DNA from: Candidatus Gastranaerophilales bacterium
GTDB lineage: Bacteria > Cyanobacteriota > Vampirovibrionia > Gastranaerophilales > Gastranaerophilaceae
Assembly: GCA_944325165.1 (NCBI GenBank)
Contig: CALUZF010000002.1
Span: 1 to 46,027 of the forward strand
Length of the DNA stretch: 46,027 bases
Reading direction: 5' to 3'
Shown: positions 1-8,667 of the stretch, piece after piece
How the letters are laid out: each line of letters starts with the position of its first letter
Numbering within the stretch: position 1 is the first letter of the stretch
Notes under the pieces: generated by a model
What the model was told of the DNA's origin: nothing
The model's input: the letters and a program-made list of their open reading frames with translations, nothing else
The model's database searches: none
Made by a program: the position numbers and the translations under genes

Positions 1-41
1 ATCTTTTTCATACTTCCAGCTATTCTTAATTCCAGACAGTT

Positions 42-74
42 TGGGGCGAAAGCCCCATTTTTTTTTTTTTTTTT
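42..74 (+). terminator. Rho-independent terminator of an upstream gene
   Basis: A perfect 6-bp stem TGGGGC/GCCCCA closes a GAAA (GNRA) tetraloop at 42-57 and is followed by an uninterrupted run of 17 T. It must end a plus-strand transcript that begins outside the window. Confidence 0.9.
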
Positions 75-89
75 AATATATATAAAATT

Positions 90-118
90 TTTACCTAAAT
101 TTATTTTTAAGGTAGAAT
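90..118 (+). promoter_or_regulatory. Putative sigma70-type promoter for glyA
   Basis: A -35-like TTTACC (90-95) is separated by 17 bases from a -10-like TAGAAT (113-118). It lies between the upstream terminator and the ribosome binding site of glyA. This is a match by eye only. Confidence 0.45.
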
Positions 119-149
119 TAAAACAATAGTAATTTAAGGGGAGATAAAT

Positions 150-1385
150 ATGGAACTAGATATAATAAAAAATACAGATCCTGAAGTAGCGAAATATATA
201 GGTCTTGAGCTTGAAAGACAAAGAAATACAATTGAATTAATTGCGTCTGAAAACTTTACTTCTCAAGCAGTTATGGCAGCATGTGGAAGTGTTTTAACAA
301 ATAAATATGCCGAAGGAAAGCCCTATAAAAGATTTTATAACGGTTGCGAAAACGTTGATAAAATTGAAGAATTAGCAGTTAAAAGATGTTGCGAATTATT
401 TGGCTGCAATCATGCCAATGTCCAACCTCACTCCGGCGCTCAAGCAAATATGGCAGTATTTATGTATGCACTAAATATAGGCGATACTGTTTTAGGCATG
501 GACTTATCAAACGGCGGACACTTAACCCATGGTTCTCCTGTTAATTTTTCAGGTATCAATTACAATATAATCTCATACGGCGTAGATGAAAACGGCGTTA
601 TTGATTATGAGGATGTTGAGAAAAAAGCAAAAGAACACAAACCAAAATTAATCATTGCAGGCGCAAGTAATTATTCAAGAATTATAGACTTTGAAAGATT
701 TTCAAAAATCGCCAAAGAAGTTGGCGCATATTTTATGGTAGATATCGCTCATATTGCAGCACTTGTTGCAGCAGGCGTTCATCCAAGCCCTGTTCCTTAT
801 GCAGATTTTGTTACAACTACAACTCATAAAACCCTAAGAGGCCCAAGGGGCGGTATTATTATGTGCAAACAAGAGCATGCTCAAGGTATCGATAAAGCAG
901 TATTTCCAGGGCTTCAAGGAGGACCTTTAGAGCATATTATCGCAGGTAAAGCAGTTGCTCTTTTAGAAGCATCAAAACCAGAATTTAAAGAATATGCAAA
1001 ACAAGTTGTTGAAAATTCTAAATGCTTAGCGCAAGAATTGATTGCACAAGGTATCGATATCGTTGGTTCAAAATCAGAAAACCACGTTATGACAATAGAT
1101 TTAAGAAGAATAAATAAAACAGGTAAAGATGTTGCAAATCTATTAGAAGAAGTTGGAATAACTGCAAATAAAAATACTGTTCCAAATGACCCTCAAAGCC
1201 CATTTGTTACATCTGGCGTAAGAATTGGCACAGCAGCAACAACAACTCGCGGCATGAAAACAAATGAAATGAAAAAAATAGCAAAAATTATAGCAGATGC
1301 AATCTTAGAGCGCGATACAAAAGAAAATCTAAGAGCGCAAAGCCTAGAATTATGTAAAGAATTTCCATTATACGAAGGTATGTAA
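150..1385 (+). CDS. glyA: Serine hydroxymethyltransferase
   Basis: This PLP enzyme interconverts serine plus tetrahydrofolate and glycine plus 5,10-methylene-tetrahydrofolate, feeding one-carbon metabolism in the cytoplasm. The 411-residue protein is the usual length. It carries the N-terminal ELIASENF block (residues 29-36), the [14 protein letters not shown] substrate region, and the PLP-binding lysine in [10 protein letters not shown] (K227). The ATG at 150 follows a GGGGAG ribosome binding site. The next gene begins 3 bases after the stop, so the two are probably co-transcribed and translationally coupled. The assignment is secure from sequence motifs alone. Confidence 0.97.
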   Translation: MELDIIKNTDPEVAKYIGLELERQRNTIELIASENFTSQAVMAACGSVLTNKYAEGKPYKRFYNGCENVDKIEELAVKRCCELFGCNHANVQPHSGAQANMAVFMYALNIGDTVLGMDLSNGGHLTHGSPVNFSGINYNIISYGVDENGVIDYEDVEKKAKEHKPKLIIAGASNYSRIIDFERFSKIAKEVGAYFMVDIAHIAALVAAGVHPSPVPYADFVTTTTHKTLRGPRGGIIMCKQEHAQGIDKAVFPGLQGGPLEHIIAGKAVALLEASKPEFKEYAKQVVENSKCLAQELIAQGIDIVGSKSENHVMTIDLRRINKTGKDVANLLEEVGITANKNTVPNDPQSPFVTSGVRIGTAATTTRGMKTNEMKKIAKIIADAILERDTKENLRAQSLELCKEFPLYEGM

Positions 1386-1388
1386 AAA

Positions 1389-2435
1389 ATGATTAAACTG
1401 TCTCAAGCACATATTTTAGGAACAATAATAGCCTATTTATTAGGTATTTTTATCGTTCCTTTGGTAATATATTATTCAAAAAAGAAAAACCTTGTTGACG
1501 TTCCTAACGAAAGAAAAATTCACCATGGGGCAATCTCTCGTCTTGGCGGAGTTGCAATATGGCTTTCTGTAATGCTAACTTTTGTTTTTCTTGTTTTATT
1601 GAGTTATTATCCAAAAGGTCAAGGGCTTAGCGCCATAATAACAGGCGGTTCATTAATGTTTTTAATGGGATTGATTGATGATGTATATGGTTTAAATGCA
1701 AAATTTAAATTATTTATACAAATTGCAATCGCAACAATAGTTATTTTATTAGGTGTTCGAATTGAAACCTTCTATAACCCTTTTGGCGCAAACATTTCAC
1801 TTGGATTTATGAGCTATCCTATAACGCTTTTATGGATTGTAGGTATAACAAATGCAATTAATTTCATAGACGGTATAGATGGCTTAGCAGGCTCAATAGT
1901 GAGCATTTCAGCTCTATCAATTGGAATAATTTCTCTTGTTTTAGCTCCTGCAGTACCAATAACAGCTCTAATTGCATTTATATTGATGGGTGCTATGTGC
2001 GCATTTTTAACCTTCAACTACAACCCTGCTAAAATATTTATGGGTGATTCAGGAGCGCTATATGCAGGATTTTTATTAGCAACACTATCTATAACGGGAA
2101 TTGTTAAACCATCTGGCGGTATTTCAATGTATTTGCCGATATTAATTTTAGCGGTACCTTTAATGGATGTTGTTTTTTCTTCAACAAGAAGAATTTTAAA
2201 GGGTTCAAGCCCATTTGTAGCTGATAGCGAACATATCCACCATAAATTATTGCATGCCGGATATTCTCAAGATAAACTTGTCTTATTATTAGCAAGCTTT
2301 TCAATGGTTTGTGCGCTATTATCTATTATTGCAGTTACAACAAAAAGCAAATTTATAATAATTGCACTAAGCTTAATCGCAGTTTTAATTGTATTAAACA
2401 CTGTTTCAAAATTAATTAAAAAGAAAGATAACTAA
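1389..2435 (+). CDS. Undecaprenyl-phosphate N-acetylhexosamine-1-phosphate transferase (WecA/TagO family)
   Basis: This is a polytopic inner-membrane enzyme of 348 residues with about ten hydrophobic segments. It transfers a sugar-1-phosphate, usually GlcNAc-1-P, from UDP-sugar to undecaprenyl phosphate, the first step of O-antigen, enterobacterial common antigen or teichoic-acid-like glycans. Visible family motifs are the Asp pair in GLIDDVYGL, the NFIDGIDGLAG loop, FMGDSGALYAG and the C-terminal HIHHKLLHAG. The HxHH motif and cytoplasmic loops fit WecA/TagO better than MraY. It sits directly after glyA and ends at a strong terminator. The exact sugar cannot be told from sequence, so I give no gene symbol. 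Confidence 0.9.
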   Translation: MIKLSQAHILGTIIAYLLGIFIVPLVIYYSKKKNLVDVPNERKIHHGAISRLGGVAIWLSVMLTFVFLVLLSYYPKGQGLSAIITGGSLMFLMGLIDDVYGLNAKFKLFIQIAIATIVILLGVRIETFYNPFGANISLGFMSYPITLLWIVGITNAINFIDGIDGLAGSIVSISALSIGIISLVLAPAVPITALIAFILMGAMCAFLTFNYNPAKIFMGDSGALYAGFLLATLSITGIVKPSGGISMYLPILILAVPLMDVVFSSTRRILKGSSPFVADSEHIHHKLLHAGYSQDKLVLLLASFSMVCALLSIIAVTTKSKFIIIALSLIAVLIVLNTVSKLIKKKDN

Positions 2436-2460
2436 AAAACCGCCCCTAAAGGGCGGTTTT
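2436..2460. terminator. Bidirectional Rho-independent terminator
   Basis: The inverted repeat AAAACCGCCC/GGGCGGTTTT has a 5-base loop. It lies between the convergent WecA-family gene and the DegT-family gene. T runs on both strands let it serve both. Confidence 0.92.
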
Positions 2461-2475
2461 ATTATATTTATAGTC

Positions 2476-3597
2476 TTATACAGTAGCTACTGTTTTTTCG
2501 ACTATTTCAATAAGTGTTTTTGCAACTTCTTGTTGTTCTTCTTTTGTAATTTCAGCAAACATAGGAAGCGAAAGAACTAATTTAGTATTCTTTTCTGTTT
2601 TTGGAAGCATACCTTCACTGAAGTTATATTTCGCATGAACTTTTTGAAGATGTAATGGAATAGGATAATAAATCATAGCGCCAATTCCAGCTTCGCCAAG
2701 CATTTTATGAACTTCATCTCTATTTGGAACTTTAACTGTATATTGATGATATACACAATATGCGTTGTCTAATTCTTTCGGAGTTTCAATTAAAGAACAT
2801 TTTGCAAATAATTCATTATAATATTTTGCATGTTCTCTTCTTGCGCTGTTCCATTTATCAACATAAGGCAATTTAACTCTTAAAATTGCAGCTTGAATTT
2901 CATCTAATCTTGAATTTACGCCAATTTCATCGTGATGATAACGAATAGCGCCACCATGGTTTCTTAGAGCTATAACTCTATCTTTAATATATTGAGAATT
3001 AGTAGTCAACATACCGCCATCACCCATCGTACCAAGGTTTTTAGTAGGATAGAAGCTAAAACAGCCAATATCACCTATAGTACCTACTTTTTTACCTTTA
3101 TATTCAGCACCTATCGCTTGGCAAGCATCTTCAATTACAAATAAATTATGACGTTTTGCAATATCAATAATAGGATCCATATCACAGGGTTGTCCATACA
3201 AATGAACAGGAATAATTGCTTTTGTTTTTGGTGTGATTGCTGCTTCAATCTTAGCAGGGTCAATATTGAATGTATCTTCATCAATATCAACAAAAACAGG
3301 TTTTGCACCAACTATACCAATTGATTCAGATGTAGCAACAAAAGTAAATGCAGTTGATATTACTTCATCACCTTCACCTATATCTAATGCTCTTAGCGCT
3401 AGATGTAAAGCGTCTGTTCCTGAATTCAATGCAACAGCATGCTTGCAATCTAAATATTCACACATTTCTTTTTCAAATTCTTTGTTGTTATTACCTAAAA
3501 TATAAGAACCGCTTCTCATAACTTCTAATACGGCAGGTTCAACTTTTGATGCAATAGTTTCATATTGTCTTTTTGAATTAATAATAGGAATTTTCAT
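2476..3597 (-). CDS. DegT/DnrJ/EryC1/StrS family sugar aminotransferase
   Basis: This PLP-dependent aminotransferase of 373 residues belongs to the family that aminates nucleotide-linked keto-sugars for surface polysaccharides. Visible motifs are ALNSGTDALHLAL (residues 56-68), the IEDACQAIGAEY block, and GCFSFYPTKNLGTMGDGG, which holds the PLP lysine (K186). The ATG follows a GAGGAG ribosome binding site. It is convergent with the WecA-family gene and stands alone. Together with that gene it suggests aminosugar-containing cell-surface glycans. The substrate sugar cannot be inferred. Confidence 0.93.
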   Translation of the reverse strand: MKIPIINSKRQYETIASKVEPAVLEVMRSGSYILGNNNKEFEKEMCEYLDCKHAVALNSGTDALHLALRALDIGEGDEVISTAFTFVATSESIGIVGAKPVFVDIDEDTFNIDPAKIEAAITPKTKAIIPVHLYGQPCDMDPIIDIAKRHNLFVIEDACQAIGAEYKGKKVGTIGDIGCFSFYPTKNLGTMGDGGMLTTNSQYIKDRVIALRNHGGAIRYHHDEIGVNSRLDEIQAAILRVKLPYVDKWNSARREHAKYYNELFAKCSLIETPKELDNAYCVYHQYTVKVPNRDEVHKMLGEAGIGAMIYYPIPLHLQKVHAKYNFSEGMLPKTEKNTKLVLSLPMFAEITKEEQQEVAKTLIEIVEKTVATV

Positions 3598-3718
3598 TTT
3601 TTTCTCCTCAAAATACTTCCTTGTCTTTTTAATATTAACATAATTTAGCTCAAATATTTATAAAGATTAAATAAAGATTTTATTAGCAAAAAATTTTTTT
3701 CATAAGTTTTAAAAAAAT

Positions 3719-4319
3719 ATGAAACTAACACGCATTAACATCAACTTTGGTTACAACAAAAGATTAAACCAAAAATTAAACGAAAAGCTGGATAAAAGCG
3801 AGCAAACTTTGTTATAAATGGAGAGAGTCTCTATTTAATATTTTAGAAAAAGATATCGCAACAAAAGAAGCTTTATCAACCCCTAACAGATTATGTGTTG
3901 CCGGTGTTGAATATGATGAAGAAGATGGTGAGAATCAAGAAGTATTAACAAAATTCGAACCCTCTTCTTCATCTCCTAAATCATTGGATGACGTTGTAGG
4001 ATTAGAAAAAACAATCAAAAAAATCAAAAAATTACTCATAAAACGATTAACTTCTTTTAAAATGGGGGGTTACACTTGCTCAAAACGAAAAAGAAATTCA
4101 ACAAATTGCAAAATCGTTAATAGGTTACAGTCCTTCAAATATAGTTGATATGATTTCACAAGCCTCTGAAATTGCCTGCGAAAATCAAAGAGAACTAATA
4201 AAAGAAGATTTTGATAAAGTCTTAAAAACGATAATTGGCAAAAAATAGATGAAAATGAATATCTTCCAGAAAATAAAGCCCAAAAAAGAGTGATAAAAGG
4301 GTTTTTGGAAAACAGATAA
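3719..4319 (+). pseudogene. Decayed FtsH-like AAA+ zinc metalloprotease gene
   Basis: The 800-base gap before tyrS holds pieces of one protein spread over all three plus frames. An ATG at 3719 opens 32 codons (starting MKLTRININFGYNKR) that end at a stop. A second frame from about 3843 reads a linker then LDDVVGLEKTIKKIKK, which resembles the start of an FtsH AAA domain. A third frame from 4063 reads GYSPSNIVDMISQASEIAC and then ELIKEDFDKVL, the FtsH helical-lid region. A last frame ends with PENKAQKRVI, which in FtsH leads into the HExxH peptidase helix but here stops after seven more residues. The Walker A/B core and the peptidase domain are missing. At least three frameshifts and two internal deletions are needed. 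A functional paralogue presumably exists elsewhere. Confidence 0.78.
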
Positions 4320-4334
4320 GCTGTATCAAAAAAC

Positions 4335-4363
4335 TTGATAAAAATTATTGGTTTTATTAAGAT
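4335..4363 (+). promoter_or_regulatory. Putative sigma70-type promoter for tyrS
   Basis: TTGATA (4335-4340), a 17-base spacer and TAAGAT (4358-4363) lie just upstream of the tyrS ribosome binding site and just after the FtsH-like pseudogene. Confidence 0.5.
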
Positions 4364-4396
4364 TAAAAGAGTAAAAATCAGAGGAATTTAAGACAA

Positions 4397-5608
4397 ATGG
4401 GAATATTTGAAGAATTACAACAAAGGCAATTAATTGCTCAAATTACAAACGAAAAAGAAGTAAAAGAATTAATCAATTCTGGTAATGCCAGATTTTATAT
4501 AGGATTTGACCCAACAGCAGATTCGCTTCATGTTGGTCATTTTATGGCGCTTTGCCTTATGAAAAGACTGCAAATGGCAGGAAATAAACCTATTGTCTTA
4601 ATCGGAGGAGGAACAGGACACGTTGGAGACCCTTCCGGCAGAAGCGATATGCGCTCTATGATGACAAAAAAAACAATTGAACACAATTGTGAATGTTTTA
4701 AAAAGCAAATGGAAAGATTTATCGAATTTGGCGAAGATAAAGCGATTATGGTAAATAATGCCGATTGGCTATTAAAGCTAAATTATGTTGAGCTTTTAAG
4801 AGAAATTGGTGCTTGCTTTTCGGTAAATAATATGCTAAGAGCTGAATGCTATAAACAAAGAATGGAAAAAGGTTTAAGCTTTTTAGAATTTAATTATATG
4901 ATTATGCAGGCTTACGACTTTTATTATTTAAATGAACATTATAACTGCAATTTGCAATTTGGCGGTGATGACCAATGGTCAAATATGCTGGCTGGTTCTG
5001 ATTTAATCAGAAAAAAAACAGGTCGTGATGCTCATTCTATGACAATAACTCTTCTATTAAATTCTCAAGGCAAAAAAATGGGTAAAACTGCCTCTGGTGC
5101 TGTTTGGTTAGATAAAAATAAAACATCAGTATATGATTTTTATCAATATTGGAGAAATGTTGAAGATGATGATGTGCTAAAATGCATCAGAATGTTAACA
5201 TTCTTACCTTTAGATGAAATTGAAGAAATGAGCTTGTGGCAAGGTGCACAACTAAACAAAGCAAAAGAAATTTTAGCCTTTGAATTAACTTCACTCGTAC
5301 ATGGCGAAGATGAAGCACGAAAAGCTCAAGAAGCAGCAAAAGCCCTTTTTGCAGGCGGATTGGATGATAGCAATATGCCTACAACAAAAATAACAATGGA
5401 AAATGAGGATATTTTATTGTCAGATATTTTACTTCAATGCAAATTATGCGAAAGCAAAGGCGAAGTAAAAAGATTAATTCAACAAGGGGGGATTTCCGTT
5501 GATGAAGAAAAAATCAGCGATATTAACCACAAAATCACCAAAGAACAACTAAAAAAAGGTATCAAAATCAAAAAAGGCAAAAAAATATTCCATAAAGCAA
5601 TAATATAA
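4397..5608 (+). CDS. tyrS: Tyrosyl-tRNA synthetase
   Basis: This class I aminoacyl-tRNA synthetase of 403 residues attaches tyrosine to tRNA-Tyr. The catalytic HIGH-type motif reads HVGH (residues 45-48), and the KMSKS-type loop reads KMGKT (227-231). The tyrosine-binding segment QAYDFYYL (171-178) and GGDDQWSNM follow the TyrRS pattern. The C-terminal region (about 340-403, GEVKRLIQQGGISVDEEKI) is an S4 RNA-binding domain. The ATG follows GAGGAA. It appears to be transcribed alone. Confidence 0.97.
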   Translation: MGIFEELQQRQLIAQITNEKEVKELINSGNARFYIGFDPTADSLHVGHFMALCLMKRLQMAGNKPIVLIGGGTGHVGDPSGRSDMRSMMTKKTIEHNCECFKKQMERFIEFGEDKAIMVNNADWLLKLNYVELLREIGACFSVNNMLRAECYKQRMEKGLSFLEFNYMIMQAYDFYYLNEHYNCNLQFGGDDQWSNMLAGSDLIRKKTGRDAHSMTITLLLNSQGKKMGKTASGAVWLDKNKTSVYDFYQYWRNVEDDDVLKCIRMLTFLPLDEIEEMSLWQGAQLNKAKEILAFELTSLVHGEDEARKAQEAAKALFAGGLDDSNMPTTKITMENEDILLSDILLQCKLCESKGEVKRLIQQGGISVDEEKISDINHKITKEQLKKGIKIKKGKKIFHKAII

Positions 5609-5716
5609 AAGCTAAAATCTACTATAAATGTATTACATTTCTTAACAATGACTATCTTTTTTATAAGTTTAAAGTTATGATATACATGTTGTTAATGCTT
5701 CGGCTAGTATGCGAAT

Positions 5717-5740
5717 TGGGGTATGAACCCCATTTTTTTT
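5717..5740 (+). terminator. Rho-independent terminator after tyrS
   Basis: The stem TGGGGT/ACCCCA (5717-5722 and 5727-5732) has a 4-base loop and is followed by eight T. It lies 108 bases beyond the tyrS stop. The sequence between is AT-rich and has a TATGATATAC-like box near 5675, so a short separate RNA ending here is possible but not shown. Confidence 0.8.
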
Positions 5741-5819
5741 CCGCAAAATCATACTTTTATATTAACCATCACTAAAAAAAATATGGTAAACTCTAATTTG
5801 TGAAAGGAGTACGCCTTAA

Positions 5820-6293
5820 ATGGATCCAAAAGACGAAAAATATTTAATTCTGGAGCAATATAGAATTTATTCTGAAGCTAAAGAAAAATTTATTGACAGA
5901 CAATTCTCTACAAACAGATTTTATCTTGTATTTAATTTAGTGCTTTTAATAGCAACCTATATGTTAACTACACTAACACCTCATTATGCACCTGCTATAG
6001 TGCTTTCTGTTATTGGTTTCGGCGTTACAATAATGTGGTGGTTAAATGTTGATTCTTATCAAATGCTAATCAAAGTTAAATATGCAAAAGTTCTGGAATA
6101 TCTTGAAACAAAATTGCCGGAAGAGCCATATCACAAAGAATTTGTTGATTATACAGAAATGAAAAAGAAAAATAACTTGATTGTATTTGGTGATTTCCAA
6201 AAATATTTAACTCTTGCTATTGCACTTGTTTATATAATTGTTTTCGTACAAGCAATAACAAATATGTTAATAATAAGATTTCAACCAATGTAA
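5820..6293 (+). CDS. RipA-like small membrane protein
   Basis: The 157-residue protein has a charged N-terminus (DEKYLILEQYRIYSEAKEKF), hydrophobic segments at about 32-50 and 57-75, a soluble stretch and a third hydrophobic segment at about 127-150. The order NRFYLVFN, then IMWWLNVDSYQMLIKVKYAKVLEYLETKLP, resembles the RipA octameric membrane protein family, where WW and a YQxLxxxKYxVIxxxExxLP stretch recur. That match is from memory of the family pattern. The ATG follows AAGGAG. No neighbour clarifies its role. Confidence 0.65.
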   Translation: MDPKDEKYLILEQYRIYSEAKEKFIDRQFSTNRFYLVFNLVLLIATYMLTTLTPHYAPAIVLSVIGFGVTIMWWLNVDSYQMLIKVKYAKVLEYLETKLPEEPYHKEFVDYTEMKKKNNLIVFGDFQKYLTLAIALVYIIVFVQAITNMLIIRFQPM

Positions 6294-6310
6294 AAATAAA
6301 TTTATATATA

Positions 6311-6340
6311 AAAAAGACTGCCAATCAAAGCAGTCTTTTT
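6311..6340. terminator. Bidirectional Rho-independent terminator
   Basis: The perfect 11-bp inverted repeat AAAAAGACTGC/GCAGTCTTTTT has an 8-base loop. It lies between the convergent RipA-like gene and the GGDEF gene. Confidence 0.92.
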
Positions 6341-6369
6341 TATTTGTCATTTTTACCAAGTAATTAGAA

Positions 6370-7245
6370 TTAACAACCTAAATTCATCTTAGAAAATTCT
6401 ACTATTTTATTTTTTCCAGATTGTTTTGCATTATAAAGTGCATGTTCTGCATATCTGATTAATGTATTTGCATTTTCGTCAGATTCCTCTATGCAAGGGA
6501 ATGAAGATATACCGCCAGAAATTGTTATAGGATGACGTTCTTCCTCATTTGCAGGAATAAATTCCATTTTTTCAACATCTTTTCTAAAACGTTCAGCAAA
6601 TATCATAGCTTGTTGCTCTGTTGTTTCAGGAAGTATTATGATAAATTCTTCATCACCATATCTTGTTAAAACGTCTTCTTTACGAACTAGTGCAGATAGC
6701 ATCTGTGCTATCTTTCTAAGTAGAATATCACCCCAATCGTATCCATACATATCATTTACAATTTTAAAGTAATCAATATCCAACAACAAACAAGATAAAC
6801 TTGTACCATAACGTTTTGCACGTGAAATTTCAGCATCAAGTCTATGATGAAGATATTTTCTATTATATAAACCTGTTAACTCATCACAAATTGCACTTTT
6901 AACGAGCTCTTTTTTTGTTAAATATGTTTTTAAAAGCGCATTAATTCTGACATTTAATTCAATAGGATTAATAGGTTTTTTAATATAATCATAGCTTAGT
7001 GCTCTGATTGTCATATTTTCATCTATTTCATCAACAGGAACTAAAACAGAACATTCAAGCTTTCTCACTGCGCAAAATTCACGGATTTTATCTTTATCTA
7101 AATCCAAAATTAAAACACCGGGGTTATATTGCTTATAATTTTCTAATTCTGAAGCATTAAATTCTCTTAATTCTGTTTCATCATCCAATTTAATTAAATT
7201 AGCAAAATCAGAAGCACCCGATTCACTATATATAACGATGTTCAT
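6370..7245 (-). CDS. Receiver-like/GGDEF protein, putative diguanylate cyclase with altered signature
   Basis: The 291-residue protein has an N-terminal receiver-like fold (about 1-110) and a C-terminal GGDEF domain (about 120-285). The receiver has a possible phospho-acceptor at D48 (LILDLD) and a KKP motif at 89-91, but lacks the usual acidic pair at the end of beta-1. The GGDEF domain starts with DELTGLYNRKY and has the metal-site segment LLLDIDYFKIVND (D156, D158). The signature itself reads GDEEF (197-201) instead of GG[D/E]EF. An RxxD inhibitory site (RKED, 188-191) lies five residues before it. The domain may make cyclic di-GMP or may only bind nucleotide. The ATG follows an AAGGAG site. 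Confidence 0.88.
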   Translation of the reverse strand: MNIVIYSESGASDFANLIKLDDETELREFNASELENYKQYNPGVLILDLDKDKIREFCAVRKLECSVLVPVDEIDENMTIRALSYDYIKKPINPIELNVRINALLKTYLTKKELVKSAICDELTGLYNRKYLHHRLDAEISRAKRYGTSLSCLLLDIDYFKIVNDMYGYDWGDILLRKIAQMLSALVRKEDVLTRYGDEEFIIILPETTEQQAMIFAERFRKDVEKMEFIPANEEERHPITISGGISSFPCIEESDENANTLIRYAEHALYNAKQSGKNKIVEFSKMNLGC

Positions 7246-7399
7246 AAAAACTCCTTTTAATTTTTAACCCTTGTTTTAGTATAACATATTTTTCTTAATC
7301 AAAAGCTCATAAACATAATACATTTCATCTAAATATATTATGTTTTATTTTTAACTATTTATTAAACTTAGATGGTTAATAGTTTATTGGAATCAAGTA

Positions 7400-8578
7400 T
7401 TGTCCAGACCATTAAAAAAACAATCATACGAGAGCTACCGAAATTATTATGAATATAATCATTCATATTCTGATTGTGTTCATAATATAAAACCAAGACG
7501 CAAAAAAATTAAATCCAAGAAAAAAGTTAAATTTTTACCAGCTCTATTGGCTCTTGGAATTCTTGGTTTATACGGTTATTTTGTTTGTCCTTACAATTTT
7601 AAACACTATTTTGAACCTTTATTTTTAAATAGAATTTTAAATTATAAAACAAAATTAGATGTTAAGGATTTTATTCAACCAACCACACAATATCTATATA
7701 ATTCATATTTTTTGGGCGAATATCTTTTAGTCGAAAGAGCCGAAAAATCAAAAGAAATTTCAGATATTCAAATAATATCAGAAATGACAGATACAAAAAA
7801 TAAGCTCTTAAATCTGGCAAAAAATTACCCAAAACTTCAACCGAGTATATTTGTTTGGGAATATTCAACAGGTTCTGGTCTTGAAATAAATTCTGATGAA
7901 GTGTTTCCATCTGCAAGTATAATTAAAATTCCTATTGCATTTGAATTAATAAGACTTGTTGATTCAACTGCAAACACTGATAATCCAATAAATCTTACAG
8001 ATAAAAGAAAATTCAGCGAAGAATTTAGAACTCTTGGCTCAGGAGATTTGCAATATACAAAAGGAGATGTCTTATATTCTCTTGATTATTTAGCAAATAT
8101 AATGATAGCAAACTCTGATAATTCTGCTACAAATATGTTACTATATGAAATTGGCGGAATGGACGGTTTTAATCGTGCTATGAGAAATCTAGGGCTAAAA
8201 GTTACCTCTATCAATGAATGGTTGCCAGATTTAGATGGCACAAATAAAATCACAGCAAGAGAAATGTCAAAAATTCTATATAATATAGATAATCCAAATT
8301 ATATAAACCCAAAATATAAAAATATTTTAAAAGAATATTTGGGAAATACCAGAAATATTCATCTAATAAAAGAGAAACTACCAAAAGACATTATGGTGCT
8401 TCATAAAACAGGCGATATAGGCACAATGTTGGGTGATAGCGGGATTGTATATACAAATGACGGCAAAAAATACATTGTAACTATTTTAACAAAACGCCCA
8501 TTTAACGATTACAGTGCCAAGAATTTCATACAAGATGCGTCATTATTGATATATAACGATATTAAAAATCTACAATAA
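7400..8578 (+). CDS. Membrane-anchored class A beta-lactamase-like serine hydrolase
   Basis: The protein of about 392 residues has a cytoplasmic basic N-terminus (about 1-44, KPRRKKIKSKKK), one membrane anchor (about 45-63) and an external hydrolase domain. The three active-site motifs of penicilloyl-serine enzymes are present: SIIK (173-176), SDN (239-241) and KTG (336-338). I see no clear class A ENxxT omega-loop motif, so it may be a penicillin-recognising peptidase or esterase rather than an antibiotic-degrading enzyme. The start is uncertain. The frame is open only from 7355 and the sole conventional codon upstream of the anchor is TTG at 7400, with no good ribosome binding site. Confidence 0.85.
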   Translation: MSRPLKKQSYESYRNYYEYNHSYSDCVHNIKPRRKKIKSKKKVKFLPALLALGILGLYGYFVCPYNFKHYFEPLFLNRILNYKTKLDVKDFIQPTTQYLYNSYFLGEYLLVERAEKSKEISDIQIISEMTDTKNKLLNLAKNYPKLQPSIFVWEYSTGSGLEINSDEVFPSASIIKIPIAFELIRLVDSTANTDNPINLTDKRKFSEEFRTLGSGDLQYTKGDVLYSLDYLANIMIANSDNSATNMLLYEIGGMDGFNRAMRNLGLKVTSINEWLPDLDGTNKITAREMSKILYNIDNPNYINPKYKNILKEYLGNTRNIHLIKEKLPKDIMVLHKTGDIGTMLGDSGIVYTNDGKKYIVTILTKRPFNDYSAKNFIQDASLLIYNDIKNLQ

Positions 8579-8584
8579 TTTTAC

Positions 8585-8613
8585 TTGACGGTCTTAAATA
8601 ATTATAAGATAAT
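8585..8613 (+). promoter_or_regulatory. Strong sigma70-type promoter for the SLH-protein gene
   Basis: TTGACG (8585-8590), a 17-base spacer and GATAAT (8608-8613) give one of the best -35/-10 pairs in the window, 55 bases before the ATG at 8668. This fits an abundant envelope protein. Confidence 0.65.
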
Positions 8614-8667
8614 TAGTCTGTACTATTATGTTACAAGTTTTTGTGTACCGAGAATAAGGAGTATGTT

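Noticed and set aside
8641-8667. TTG start of the SLH protein at 8641
   Set aside because: It would place nine residues before the signal peptide; the ATG at 8668 follows AAGGAG.
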